DNA of 64,000 nucleotides, taken from NCBI GenBank assembly GCA_039707655.1, contig CM077673.1, positions 267,572,288 through 267,636,287 of the forward strand, read 5' to 3'. Below, piece after piece: positions 53,526-64,000 of this stretch. The DNA is from Elymus sibiricus (Eukaryota > Streptophyta > Magnoliopsida > Poales > Poaceae). Below the pieces are notes generated by a model, which was not told the DNA's origin, did not search any database, and worked only from the letters and a program-made list of their open reading frames with translations. How positions within the stretch are numbered: the first letter of the stretch is position 1; the number at the start of each line of letters is the position of its first letter. Both the position numbers and the translations under genes were made by a program.

Positions 53526-56298
53526 ATGAAGAATCTGAAGGATCCAAAAACCAAGATTTTTTCCTCTAAGACGAGGGGGGTAAGGAATTGCCATCTAGCT
53601 CTGCACTTGATTCACCCTCGGTTATGAGTAAGCTTGCAACACCACCACATGCTATTAATCATGGTATGTCGCACGTTATTGATGATGCTACTTCTGCTAT
53701 GAATGATGCTTATGATCATGATGCTAGTACCATGCTTGATGATAATGTGCCACTAGGTGAATTTCTTGATGAACAAATTGCTAGAGCTAAAGAGAATGAA
53801 ATTATTGAAACTGATGAAGCCTTTGAAACTGAGAATTATGAAACACCTATTAGACCTAGCTCTCCTAGATTTGAAATGCCTAAGATACCTGAAGGTTATG
53901 TTTTGGATGCAGAGATAGCTAGAGAAATCCTTTCTTGTAAGGATAGAGATGATCTTAAGAAATTACTACGCAAATATAAGGAAAAGACTTTGAATGACAG
54001 AATCAAATCTGATCCTAAGTTTGCTACTTCACCTATCTTTGTTATCGATAAGGATTATGAATTCTCTGTCGAACCAGAGTTAATTACTTTGGTTGAATAT
54101 GATCCTTTCCATGGCTATGAAACTGAAACTGTAGTGGCACATCTTACTAAGCTGAATGATATAGCCACCCTCTTTGCTCATGATGAGAAGATTCAGTACT
54201 ACTATATTCTAAAATTATTTCCGTTCTCATTAAAGGGTGATGCTAAGATATGGTACAATACTCTTGCTCCTAGTTGTGTGCGTAGTCCCCAGGATATGAT
54301 TTACTACTTCTCTGAAAAATATTTTCCTTCTCATAAGAAACAAGCTGCCTTACAGGAAATATTTAACTTTGTGCAAATTGAAGAAGAGAGTCTCACACAA
54401 GCTTGGGGGAGGCTTCTCCAATTGCTTAATGCTTTTCCTGATCACCCTCTTAAGAAAAATGAAATACTTGATATCTTCTATAATGGAATAATTGATGCTT
54501 CTAGGGACTTCCTAGATAGTTGTGCTGGTTGTGTTTTCAGGGAACGAACTGTTGAACAAGCTGAGGAACTATTGAATCATATATTGAAGAATTATGATGA
54601 TTGGACTCTTCCTGAACCACCACTTAAACCCACTCCGAAGAAGAGGGGTATCTTATTTCTCAGTCCTGAAGATATGCAAGAGGCAAAGAAATGTATGAAG
54701 GAAAAAGGTATTAAAGCTGAGGATGTTAAGAATTTACCACCTATTGAAGAAATACATGGTCTTGACACATCACCACCACCAAAGGTGGTAGAGGTAAATT
54801 CTTCATTAAAGTTTGATGAAAGTGATATCCCTTACAATAAACATCCTAGTCAATGCTTATATGAGTTTGATAAGTACATTATGACACAAGATCACTTCAA
54901 TGCAAATGTTCTGAAACAATTGAAATATAATTCTGATATGATTGCTTGCTTGAGTGACTTGTTATTTAGAATTAGTAATGATGTTAGAGGTGTAGGAAAA
55001 CATGCCTCTATGGTCAAACCCAGTTAGAACAAGTTGCTAAATCTGAAAAAGAATTGCGTGATGAAATGAATAATAATATGAATGATTTTGCTGCTAGAGT
55101 AGTAACTAGAGGATGTAGAATGACCCAAGAACCTCTTTATCCTGAAGGTCATCCTAAAAGAATTGAACAAGACTCTCAAAGAATTAGTGCTGATGCACCT
55201 AGTCCTTCCAAAAAGAAAAAGAAAAATGATAGGACTTTGCATACCTCTAGTGAACCTGAGATACAAAAACCTCCTGATAATAATGATGTATCTGTTTCTG
55301 ATGCTGAAACTCAATCTGGTAATGAACATTCACCTAGTGATAATGAAAACGATAATGATGATGTTCATGAAGATACTCAACCAAACAATGATAAAGAACC
55401 AGATAATGATGTTGAAATAGAGCCTGTTGTTGATCTTGATAACCCACAACCTAAAAATAAACGATATGATAAAAGAGATTTTGTGGCTAGAAAACATGGT
55501 AAAGAAAGAGAGCCATGGGTTCAGAAACCCATGCCCTTTCCACCTAAACCATCAAAGAAAAAGGATGATGAAGAATTTGAATGCTTTGTTGAAATGATTA
55601 GGCCAGTCTTTTTGCGTACCCGCTTAACTGATATCTTAAAGATGGCCCCTTATGCAAAATACATGAAAGACATCATCACTAATAAAAGAAAGATACCTGA
55701 AGCTGAAATCTCCACCATACTTGCTAATTATTCTTTTAAGGATGGAGTACCTAAAAAACTTAGAGAACCAGGAATACCAACTATACCTTGCTCTATTAAA
55801 AGAAATTACGTCAAAACATCTTTGTGTGATTTGGTAGCCGATGTTAGTGTTATGCCTTTCTCCTTATATAAAAGACTTGATTTGAATAAACTCACACCTA
55901 CTAAAATATCATTGCAAATGGCTGACAAATCAACTGTCGTACCTATCGGTATTTGTGAGGATGTGCCCGTTATTGTTGCAAATGTTACTATCTTAACGGA
56001 CTTTGTTATTCTTGAGATACCCGAGGACGACAACATGTCTATTATCCTTGGTAGACCCTTTTTGAATACTGCAGGGGTTGTTATTGATTGCAATAAAAGC
56101 AAAGTCACTTTTCATATCAATGGTAATGAGCACACGGTGCACTTTCCGAAGAAACAATTCCAAGTGAATGGTATAAATGTTATTGAAGAATCTCCGACAC
56201 TCACTATTGGAAGTTTCCAATTACCTCTACCTACTGCCAAAAAGAAACATGACATACTTATTGTTGGGGATATGCATATCCCCATTGAGGTAACTTAG
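53526..56298 (+). pseudogene. gag-protease of Athila-like 2
   Basis: ATG 53526 opens MKNLKDPKTKIF. A G run (53575-53580) of altered length shifts the frame, after which a long frame (53588-55027) reads DDNVPLGEFLDEQIARAKE, FEMPKIPEGYVLDAEIARE and the capsid-like core (VEYDPFHGYETETVVAHL, FPFSLKGDAKIWYNTLAPS, LQEIFNFVQIEEESLTQAWG). A further one-base shift near 55018-55024 leads to the frame ending at 56298: an acidic spacer (55250-55440), EEFECFVEMIRPVFLRTRL, and an aspartic-protease-like domain (LCDLVADVSVMPFSLYKRL, IILGRPFLNTAGVVIDCNKS). The catalytic D-x-G-A is D-L-V-A here, so the protease is probably inactive. The ORF ends there; no RT follows. Confidence 0.8.
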
Positions 56299-56516
56299 TG
56301 TTTTACGAAAGTTTTTCGGTTTCATGCTAATTGGAAGTGGTTGTTAATAAGACTTGATCAACCTTATTAATGGATCATTTTTGAGAGGTATGAAGTTGAT
56401 GAATCTAGTAGGCACAGCCTTCTGCTCCCACCTTTTGTTTTCTATTTTTCTTAGACAAATAAAATAAAATGCCATATTTATCCTATTTTCTGTTTTCTCC
56501 GTGCAATAAAAAATGA

Positions 56517-56842
56517 CCCAAAAATAAAAGTTATCAGAATGTTCTGAAAATTTGATACGATTTTTTTATGAATATTTCTGAATTTATGGTCCAAATAACA
56601 TCATAGGGGGGTGCACCTGGTGCCCACAAAACACCAGGGCGCGCCAGCAACCCCAGCCGCGCCCTGGTGGGTTGTGGCCCCCACGTGGGCCCCCTCACTT
56701 ACTTCTTTAGCCCATGTCATCTCCCACCATCATAAAAAATCACCATAGCTCTCACTCCCATGTTCTTGCTCTCAAACCCGCGGATTTCGATCTCTTTGCT
56801 TGAAGCTCCGTTTCCGAAATTGTTTTGGGGGATTCCTACCAT
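56517..56842 (+). promoter_or_regulatory. Internal LTR-like promoter segment before ORF2
   Basis: The order of motifs copies the LTR (52168-52490): AATAAAAGTT.TC..AA, an AT-rich stretch, TGC.CCTGGTTGGGC-like words, the inverted repeat CACCAGGGCGCG..CGCGCCCTGGTG (56632-56669), GTGGG..GGGCCC, ATAAAAAATC (TATA-like, about 56735), CATGTTCTT and GAAGCTCCG. It then gives a leader that ends at the split start codon (56841). I infer a duplicated U3/R segment serving as a second promoter or as spliced leader for ORF2. Confidence 0.45.
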
Positions 56843-58094
56843 GTATGTGACTCCTCCATTGCTCCAATTAGTTTTTGATTTAGTGGGTTATTTTAAAAAT
56901 AATTAGCCATTCTTGGTGCTGCTGTAAAAGAGCTTGCATGTTGAATTCTTAGAGTTCCAAGTAGTTTGAATGCTTGGGATGGCCTCTATGCATCCTTAGG
57001 AGTAGTTGCTATCAATCTTATGAAGTTTTGTTAACAAATTTTTGTGTCCCAAAAATATTTCAGAAATTTGTTTGTTGATAAAAATTCAATTCTTTAGGAG
57101 TTCTTCGAGGAGGAGGTCCTCGGAGGCCTCATCAAGTGGAAGCTCGGTCCGACAATCTTATGTTGAGCCAAGTGAAAGCTCGATGCGATATGCCGCTACC
57201 AAATCATGTTTGTGGCCGTGTGACGAATTCTTGGAAGGCGCAGGTATCAAGGAGGAATTCGAACAATTTATCCACAATGCAGAACTTGCTCCCTTCATCG
57301 CAAATAAGTGCCCTCAACATCTCGAGCTCACAAAAACATTCACGAAGAAATTTAAATATTTTCCCCGTGAGTCTAGAGTTTCATTCAACCTTTATGACCG
57401 ACCATTTACCATGCCTTTAGAAGTGTTCAGTAGAGCGTGTAAAATTCCATATTGGGGTACGCTAGACGAACCACCAACATCTGAGTATGAGTCATTTCTG
57501 ATTAATCTCTGTTTTGGTGAAGATAGAGGAGTGACACAAGGTAGAATAAAAAGCATCCATTTTCCATCAATACATTACTTTGCACTCTTTAATGGCAAAT
57601 GTGGCGTAGGCAAGCAAGATTGCAGCACACTGTGTGCTCCTGACTTGAGTCTCATACACACTGCTATAAAAGGAGATAAACATTATAATCTAGGAGCAAT
57701 TGTTGCACGGAGATTGCAGCACAACGCTGCTAGCGGTCATTTTTATGGAGGAATTTATGCCTCCCGTGTAGCTGAGAAGCTAAATGTATCACCTTGGCCT
57801 AACGATCCCATTTTACCTACTCGGTACTTAGACTTTGAGTCCATGAAACATCATAGGTTCCTTAAGGGCACAACCAGTAATTATACTTACAACTTGAGGT
57901 TTAATAAATATCCCGTTGTACCTGTTACTTTGCCAGCTCCTACTCTCTTTGATTTTCACAGTAGGGGAAGATACTATGTTCTTGAGAGCGAGGCCCGCGC
58001 GTACAATGCAGAGGTTGAAGCTGCCAGGTGGGCTAAGGAGGCTGCACCAAGGACCTCGGTGGGCTATCACGCAGACTATTATCCAGGTCGCTGA
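56841..58094 (+). CDS. Athila ORF2 (Athila ORF1-like/envelope-position protein), open, start made by splicing
   Basis: Exon 1 ends ..CTACCAT at 56842; GTATGT (56843) to TTCTTTAG (57097) is a 255-base intron; exon 2 starts G at 57098, so AT+G forms ATG and the protein begins MSSSRRRSSEASSSGSSV. About 333 residues to TGA at 58092-58094, with no stop or frameshift. Recognisable blocks are FYxR-like KFKYFPRESRVSFNLYDRPF, KIPYWGTLDEPPTSEYESFL, HYFALFNGKCGVGKQDCSTL, APDLSLIHTAIKGDKHYNLG and FYGGIYASRVAEKLNV. These match the plant retrotransposon 'ATHILA ORF-1' family, found between pol and the 3' LTR. No signal peptide or membrane helix is evident, so an envelope role is not supported by sequence. 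Splicing of this region is known for the related barley element BAGY-2. It is the only long unbroken ORF of the element. Confidence 0.65.
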
Positions 58095-60212
58095 TGGTGA
58101 TTGCCAAGCTAGGCCAAAAGCCTAAGCTTGGGGGAGTACGTATATCCACCGACATTATATTCATGTTTACACATTTCATTCCAGTTGTCGGTGTCCACAC
58201 TTTTTCATTGCATTATCCATGCTAGATTTATTCTCTTGCTTTCTTCTTGCGTGTTTGAAAAACTTTGAGAAAATCCAAAAATAGTTCTTGCTTCTTTTCG
58301 GCTTTTCTTTCTAGTTTAAATTAAGTGTAGTATCAAAAGAAAACCCAAAAAGATTTCTTGTTTCTTCTTTTACTTGCTGGGAGCATTCCTGTGTAAATAG
58401 TTTTTCTCGTTTTTGTTTTTCCTCTTTAATTTTCTTTCTTTAAGAAAAACTGAAAACTCCAAAAATATTTCAGTGTGTTTCTCTGAAATTCTTTTCCTTT
58501 TTTATTTTGAGTCGTACCAAGGAGAAGGCCACGATGAAATTGTTGAGTATCTCTCATATGCATCATTGTTAATCTAACAAATAGCCCATGTTACTTTGTC
58601 TTCTCCTCTTGAATAAAATGTTTGCAGATTCCAGCTTATTCCACGGCACTCTTGCACTATTATTATTTTCATATCATTCGGTCGTGCAAGTGAAAGGCAA
58701 TAATGACGATATTTGATGAAGTGATTGTGGGAGAGAGAAGCGGGTATGAACTCAACTAGTTTTTGTTTTTGTAAATATGTTTAACCTAGTATCCATGATT
58801 CAACATATTATGATCAAACATGTTTGCAATGACAATTTGATATTATAGTTGCTCATGCCATGCTTAAGTAGTTAGCAGTGGATAATGATTTATCTTGGAT
58901 GTCAACATGCATTAAAATGGTTGTGATGTGGTATGATGATATGGTATCCTCCTCTGAATGTTTCAAGTGGCTTGACTTGGCACATGTTCACGCATGTAGT
59001 TGAATCAAAACCAACATAGCCTTCATGATATTTATGTTCATGGTGTCCATATCCTACTCATTCTAGTATTCAATGTTGATTATTCACAATGCATGTTCAT
59101 GACCGTTTTCGCTCTCTAGCTGGCCGCTTCTCAACCTATTTGCTAGCCTTCACCTGTACTAAGAGGGAATACTGCTTGTGCATCAAAATCCTTAAACCAA
59201 AGTTATTCCAGATGAGTCCACTATATCTACCTATATGCGGTATTACCCTACCGTTCCAAGTAAATTTGCATGTGCCACCTCTAAAATTTCAAATGAACAC
59301 CTATTTTGTGTGCCTGAACCGCTCATGGAGCGATAGGGGGCGGTCAGAATCTTCCATGTTAAGCGGGTTATTCTCGTGATGAGTGTTTATTCACTCGTCC
59401 TTGCACGAGAGGGGCGGTAATAGGGATTCCCAGTCCCAAAATAAAAAAATTACAAATAATGAAACAAAACTCCCCCAGGAATGTTGTTGGTATGGACGGT
59501 ACCCATGGATTCGGCTAGCCATGGAGTGTGTTTGTTGGTGGAGGGGGAGTAAACCTTTACTTTTACCGCTTGGGAACCGCCGCTAATGTGTTTAGCATGG
59601 AAGATATTGATAACTCTTGGTCATAACGTTGACAGGAAGGGTGCACCTCCCAAAATAATATTTATCTCCGATTTAAGCTTTGAGCTCTAGCACCTCTGCA
59701 AATCCCTGCTTCCCTCCACGAAGGGACTATCTATTTACTTTTATGTTGAGTCGTCACCTTCTCAAATAAGCGCCGGACCGGAGAGCACTATTGTCATCCT
59801 CATGCATTCTGTATAGTTAATGTTGGGTGTAGCATGACTAGATCTTTTCTACCATTAATTACAATGTTTAGTCGCTGCTTGAACTTTGGAGGTGCTCTGC
59901 ATTTATGTTTTGCTATCTCAGAAAGGGCAAGCGAGATACCATTGTTGTCATATTATATCATGATTGTTTTGACAAAGTGTTTGCATTTGAGATATTTTAT
60001 TACTGCTCGCTAGTTGTTTATGCCATTGATATGAGTTAATATAATTTTTAAGAGTTATTGCTGGCATGGTTAGTCATAATCTTTGCTGAAAACCTGGGTG
60101 CTACTTAAGCATATATATGTAAACAAGAACAAAAGAGTTCGTAAAAGTTTTTCTTTATCACTTTTTGTTTGTCAACGGAATGGACAAGAAATGGCTTAAG
60201 CTTGGGGGGAGT
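58095..60212 (+). other. 3' non-coding region of Athila-like 2
   Basis: AT-rich, no protein. AAGCTTGGGGGAGTACG just after ORF2 (58125) repeats the purine tract that also precedes the LTR (60199-60212, AAGCTTGGGGGGAGT). Two purine-rich priming sites in one element are known in other retroelements, but the first could be coincidence. Confidence 0.5.
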
Positions 60213-61626
60213 TGATACGTCTCCATCGTATCTACTTTTCCTAATGCTTTTGCTCTTGTTTTGGACTCTAATTTGCATGATTTGAATGAAACTAACCCGG
60301 ACTGACGTTGTTTTCAGCAGAACTACCATGGTGTTGTTTTTTGTGAAAAATAAAAGTTCTCGGAACTGGATGAAACTTTTTGGAGATTTATTTTACAATA
60401 AATAAAAATTACTGGAGCCAAGAACCACCGGAGGGGGTGCCCTGGTTGGTTCCGATACACCAGGGCGCGACACCCCCTCCAGGCGCGCCCTGGTGGGTTG
60501 TGCCCACCTCGGGGCCCCACTGACCCTAATTCCAACGCTATAAAATCCTATTTTCGGAGAAAAAAATCAGAGAGAATGCTTCATCGCGTTTTACGATACG
60601 AAGCCACCACCACCTCCTGTTCTTCCTCGGGAGGCCAGATCTGGAGCCCGTTTGGGGCTCCGGAGAAGGGAATCTTCGGTCTTCATCATCATCAACCCTT
60701 CTCCATCGCCAATTCCATGATGCTCCCCACCGGGAGTGAGTAATTCCTTCGTAGGCTTGCTGGTCGGTGAGGACTTGGATGGGATTCATCATGTAATCGA
60801 GTTAGTTTTATTAGGGCTTGATCCCTAGTATCCACTATGTTGTGAGATTGATGTTGCTATGACTTTGCCATGCTTAATGCTTGTCACTAGGGCGCGAGTA
60901 CCATGATTTCAGATCTGAACCGTTTATGTTCTCACCATTATATCTATGTTCTTGATCCGATCTTGCTAGTCATATGCACCTATTACGTGTTATGATCCGT
61001 AAACCCCGGAGTGACAATAGTCGGGATACTTTCCGATGATGACCGTAGTTTGAGGAGTTCGTGTATTCACTATGTGTTAATGCTTTGTTCCCGTTCTCTA
61101 TTAAAAGGAGGCCTTAATATTCCTTAGTTTCCTTATAGATCCCGCTGCCACGGGAGGGTAGGACAAAAGATGTCATGCAAGTTCTTTTCCATAAGCACGT
61201 ATGACTATTTACGGAATACATGCCTACATTACATTTATGAACATGAGCTAGTTCTGTGTCGCCCTAGGTTACGATTGTTATATCATGAATATCATCCAAC
61301 GAGTTCACCGATCTAGTGCCTATGAGTTTTCCACATATTGTTCTTACTAAGTTACTATTGCTACTTCTACTGTTACACTTGCTACAAAACTACTGTTATC
61401 ACTACTACCATTACTGTTACTGCTACTACTACTATCGAAACTATCATACTACTGTGCTACTGATCACTCTGCTGCAGATATTTAATCTCCAGGTGTGGTT
61501 GAATTGAAAACCCAACTGCTAATACTCTCAAATATTCTTTGGCTCCCCTTGTGTTGAATCTATATATTTGGGTTGAATACTCTACCCTCGAAAACTGTTG
61601 TGATCCCCTATACTTGTGGGTTATCA
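60213..61626 (+). repeat. 3' LTR of Athila-like 2
   Basis: It has the same length as the 5' LTR (1414 bases), TGATACGTCTCC to GTGGGTTATCA. TATAAAATCC at 60540 is the better preserved TATA box. Confidence 0.9.
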
Positions 61627-61929
61627 CGCCTTGGGGGTGGGCGTGCCTTGTTGGCTTGTGGCCCATAGGTGGATCCCCTCTGGTGGTTCTTTGCTCTGGT
61701 ATTTCTTATTTTCTCTAGAAAAAATCATAAAAAAAGTTTCGGTCGATTCCGAGAACTTTCATTTTCTGCACAAAAACAACACCATGGTAATTCTGCTGAA
61801 AACAGAGTTGGTCCGGGTTAGTTATAAATAAATCATATAAAGTGCATCAAAACCATATCAAAGTATTGCAAACATAGTCAAATATGGCATGAATACTTCA
61901 TAAATTATCGATACGTTGGACACGTATCA

Positions 61930-62017
61930 GAGAGCTCCCTGTTCCTGGTTCTCCTGTAACTGGATTCCCCGGAACTGCAAGAATCATTAGAATGGGATTC
62001 CAACTCAACACATTTTA
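61930..62017. other. Plastid DNA insertion, right part
   Basis: After the second GAGAG the sequence CTCCCTGTTCCTGGTTCTCC..ACTGGATTCC..GGAAC..CAAGAATC and TTAGAATGGGATTCCAACTCA continues the trnA-UGC intron sequence that stopped at 50709. It ends at about 62017, where Athila-like 3 coding resumes (GGATGTGGTAAGAAC on the minus strand). It confirms that the solo LTR landed inside already inserted plastid DNA. Confidence 0.7.
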
Positions 62018-64000
62018 GTTCTTACCACATCCTTCATTTTGGGATTCAAATGCCATTGATGATCAACAACTGGCTTAGCATCTGGCTCCATATTAATCTT
62101 GTGTTGACATAAACTAGGCTGATGCCCTTCAGATCATCTAGAGTATATCCAATTGTGGCTCGATGATTCCTTAAAGTTTTCAATAACCTCTTTTCTTTGT
62201 GCTCTGAAAGGTTAGCAGTGATAATAGCGGGATATAATTTCTATTCATCAATATAAGCATATTTCAAAGTATCAGGTAATTTTGTTAGTTCAAACACTAG
62301 GTCACTCTTAGGCAGGAGAGGATCTCCCAAAGTTTCAGCAGGCAAGTTATGCTTAAGGATAGGTAATTGTCTAAAGAATATATCAACAATTTTCATTTCT
62401 TTCATTCATATGCATATCATTCTCATGGTCTAGCAAATATTGTTCCAAAGGATCCATAGGAGGTGCAACAATAGAAGCAAGACCAAAAATATCATCTTTA
62501 CTAGATGGCTTAACAATAAGTGGTTGTCTATTAAACTTAGAGAAATTAAACTTATGAGATAAATCACCAAAATTAACTTTAAGATTTTCTTTAACACATT
62601 CAATTTTAGCATTAACATTATTCAAGAAAGGTCTACCAAATATAATTGGGCAAAAAATATCTTGTAGTGATCCAAATAATAAGAAATCGATAGGATATTT
62701 GATCTTACCACACAAAACTTCAACATCCCGGACAATCCCAAGAGGTGAAATAGTATCTCTGTTTCCAAGCTTAATAGTAACATCAATATGTCTTCCATCT
62801 CAATGGTTGCAATAGCATTCATGACTTCTTGATATTAATAGAAAGGAATAATGCTAATACTAGCACCCATATCATGTAAGCCATGATAACAATGTTCTCC
62901 TATCTTAACAGAAACAACAGGCATGCCAACAATTGGTTTGCTTTTATCCAATTTATCTTGCTCATTGTAAGCTAGTTTAGCAATTCTAGTGGCTTCTTTG
63001 CAGAAATAAATAACATTCCCACAAATATCATCAGCTAAGAGATCCTTAACCACTGCAATAAGAATTTCTGCTTTAACTTTCTCAAAAGGTTTAGGTGTTC
63101 TTACATTAGTCTTATGACCCACAATTGTTGCTTTAGCATGTTCCCTTATCTAACAGGAAAAGGAGGTTTCTCAATATAAGTAGTAGGGACAAGTGGGTTT
63201 GCAGCATAAGTGATTGTTTCAATTTCAACTATAGGCGGTTCTTTACAAGTAATTTCGACAGTTGGGTGATATTTAAACCACTTCTCCTTAGGAAGATAAA
63301 TATGAGTAGCGAAAGATTCAAAAAATGTAGCTACTATCTCAGAGTAAAGTCCATATTTTGTACTAAGCTTATGAAAAACATTTGTTTCTACAAAAGACTT
63401 AACACAATCAAATTTAATACTCATATCTAACTTATTACCTTCATCGATATCCCAATCTTCAGAGTTGTGTTTAATTATCTCAATAAGGTCCCATCAAAAC
63501 TCAATATTTTTCTTCATGAAAGAACATGCAGAAGAAGTATCAAGCATTGATTTATCGACTTCAGAAAGCCGAGCATCAAAGTTTTAAACAATAATTCTCC
63601 TCAAAAGCTCATGATTGGGCCATGTCTGTAGCATATATTTAAGCCTGCCCCAAGCTTGAGCGATGCTTTCTCTTTCACAAGGCTAAAAATTATATATATA
63701 ATACCGATCACGATGAACCAAATGCATAGGATAAAATTTCTAATGGAATTTCAGCTTCAATCGGTTCGAATCCCATGCTCCAGATTCATCCAATAGTCTA
63801 TACCATGCCAATGCTCCCCCCTCCAAAGATAAAGGGACCACATTCTTCTTAACACAATCTTCGGATAAATCTGCAAGCTTGAACAATCCACAAACTTCGT
63901 CTATATAGATTAGGTGCATATCAGAGTGTATTGTTCCATCTCCTGCGGATTAGCTAGCAGCTTCTCTAAAATACCCAAAGGAATCTCACAATAAATATTT
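62018..64000 (-). pseudogene. Athila-like element 3: gag and protease half
   Basis: Minus strand, entering from the right window edge. The gag core at 63430-64000 is in broken frames (LAWYRLLDESGAWDS, SIAQAWGRLKYMLQTWPNH). Then SIKFDCVKSFVETNVFHKLS (63424), an ORF with FEKVKAEILIAVVKDLLAD and a protease start HDMGASISIIPF (D-M-G-A, catalytic pattern kept), CGKIKYPIDFLLFG and CPIIFGRPFLNNVNAKIEC. The linker to RT (62018-62380: KYAYIDE, LLKTLRNHRATIGYTLDDLK, HLNPKMKDVV) then stops at the plastid junction. RT continues at 49529, so the two halves belong to one copy. Several stops and frameshifts occur. Confidence 0.8.

Larger units (their letters stand above)
52034..61626 (+). mobile_element. 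Athila-like element 2: complete ends, no RT or integrase, with second ORF
   Basis: LTRs of 1414 bases each at 52034-53447 and 60213-61626. The primer-binding site TGGCGCCGTTGCCGGGGA is at 53459-53476 and the purine tract GCTTAAGCTTGGGGGGAGT at 60194-60212. The flanks CGCTC (52029-52033) and CGCCT (61627-61631) would be a target duplication with two changes. Inside: gag-protease (53526-56298, broken by frameshifts), a promoter-like segment (56517-56842), ORF2 (56841-58094) and a 2.1 kb non-coding tail. RT, RNase H and integrase are absent without a scar, so this is a non-autonomous type, probably mobilised by a relative. About eight differences are seen by eye in the first ~145 bases of the LTR pair. 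Confidence 0.88.
50710..61929. mobile_element. Solo LTR (Fatima-like) with GAGAG duplication, split by Athila-like 2
   Basis: Starts TGATGTCTACTACGCAAC (50710), ends GTTGGACACGTATCA (61929). GAGAG precedes (50705-50709) and follows (61930-61934). Without the nested 9593-base element and its duplication the LTR is about 1622 bases. There is no primer-binding site or purine tract on either side, and both flanks are plastid DNA, so it is a solo LTR left by LTR-LTR recombination. By its TGATACGT..end, element sense is probably the minus strand. Confidence 0.85.

Noticed and set aside
55024..55329. Minus-strand 101-residue ORF
   Set aside because: Mirror frame of the acidic spacer of gag-protease.
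57042..57097. N-terminal extension MCPKNISEIC.. of ORF2
   Set aside because: This stretch contains the branch/acceptor side of the proposed intron; the spliced ATG gives a better start and no upstream ATG opens this frame.

Overview
The window looks like intergenic and gene-poor chromatin of a large grass genome, most likely Triticeae (wheat, Aegilops, barley or rye). The reasons are deep nesting of long LTR retrotransposons, Athila-type elements whose LTRs open with TGATACGTCTCC and whose primer-binding site is TGGCGCCGTTGCCGGGGA, a copia element with about 1.75 kb LTRs of the Angela/WIS/BARE kind, CACTA, Mutator and Stowaway DNA transposons, and grass-type plastid DNA inserted in the nucleus. 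Family names come from remembered sequence features, not a search.

Layout. 1-3226: an LTR-like block cut by the window edge, then a Stowaway-like MITE. 3.8-8.3 kb: the most gene-like stretch, all damaged: a short gene with a zf-XS-like zinc finger, a possible B3-like fragment, and an F-box/LRR/FBD pseudogene. 8638-14724: a complete but pol-deleted Ty3/gypsy element on the minus strand with a CTGCG target duplication; it sits inside the first codons of an RNase H-like/3'-5' exonuclease-like gene copy, and a second copy with one nonsense codon follows at 15229-15945. 16.3-17.1 kb: the end of a CACTA transposon, duplicated in tandem. 18.2-19.4 kb: an orphan LTR with primer-binding site. 21.4-29.9 kb: a Tat/Retand-like element with gag, protease, a shrunken reverse transcriptase, tandem-repeat arrays, an antisense extra gene and a 3' LTR.

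29931-39674: Athila-like element 1, whose 5' LTR begins in its middle at the Tat element's end; it contains a Mutator-like element (34418-37896) carrying a transposase and a GRF zinc-finger gene. 39675-46957: a copia element on the minus strand, RT lost, with a CACTA element (44783-46720) inside its LTR. 46958-49529 and 62018-64000: two halves of one Athila-like element on the minus strand (element 3). They are separated by plastid DNA (49530-50709 and 61930-62017), which is split by a solo LTR (50710-61929, target duplication GAGAG), which is itself split by Athila-like element 2 (52034-61626).

The most interesting element is Athila-like 2. It has no RT, RNase H or integrase, but keeps an open second ORF whose start codon appears to be created by splicing. 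Upstream of that ORF lies an internal copy of the LTR's promoter-like segment, including a perfect GC-rich inverted repeat. No gene in the window is clearly intact and host-encoded. Nonsense codons where a glutamine (CAG) is expected recur, which fits C-to-T decay at methylated CHG sites.
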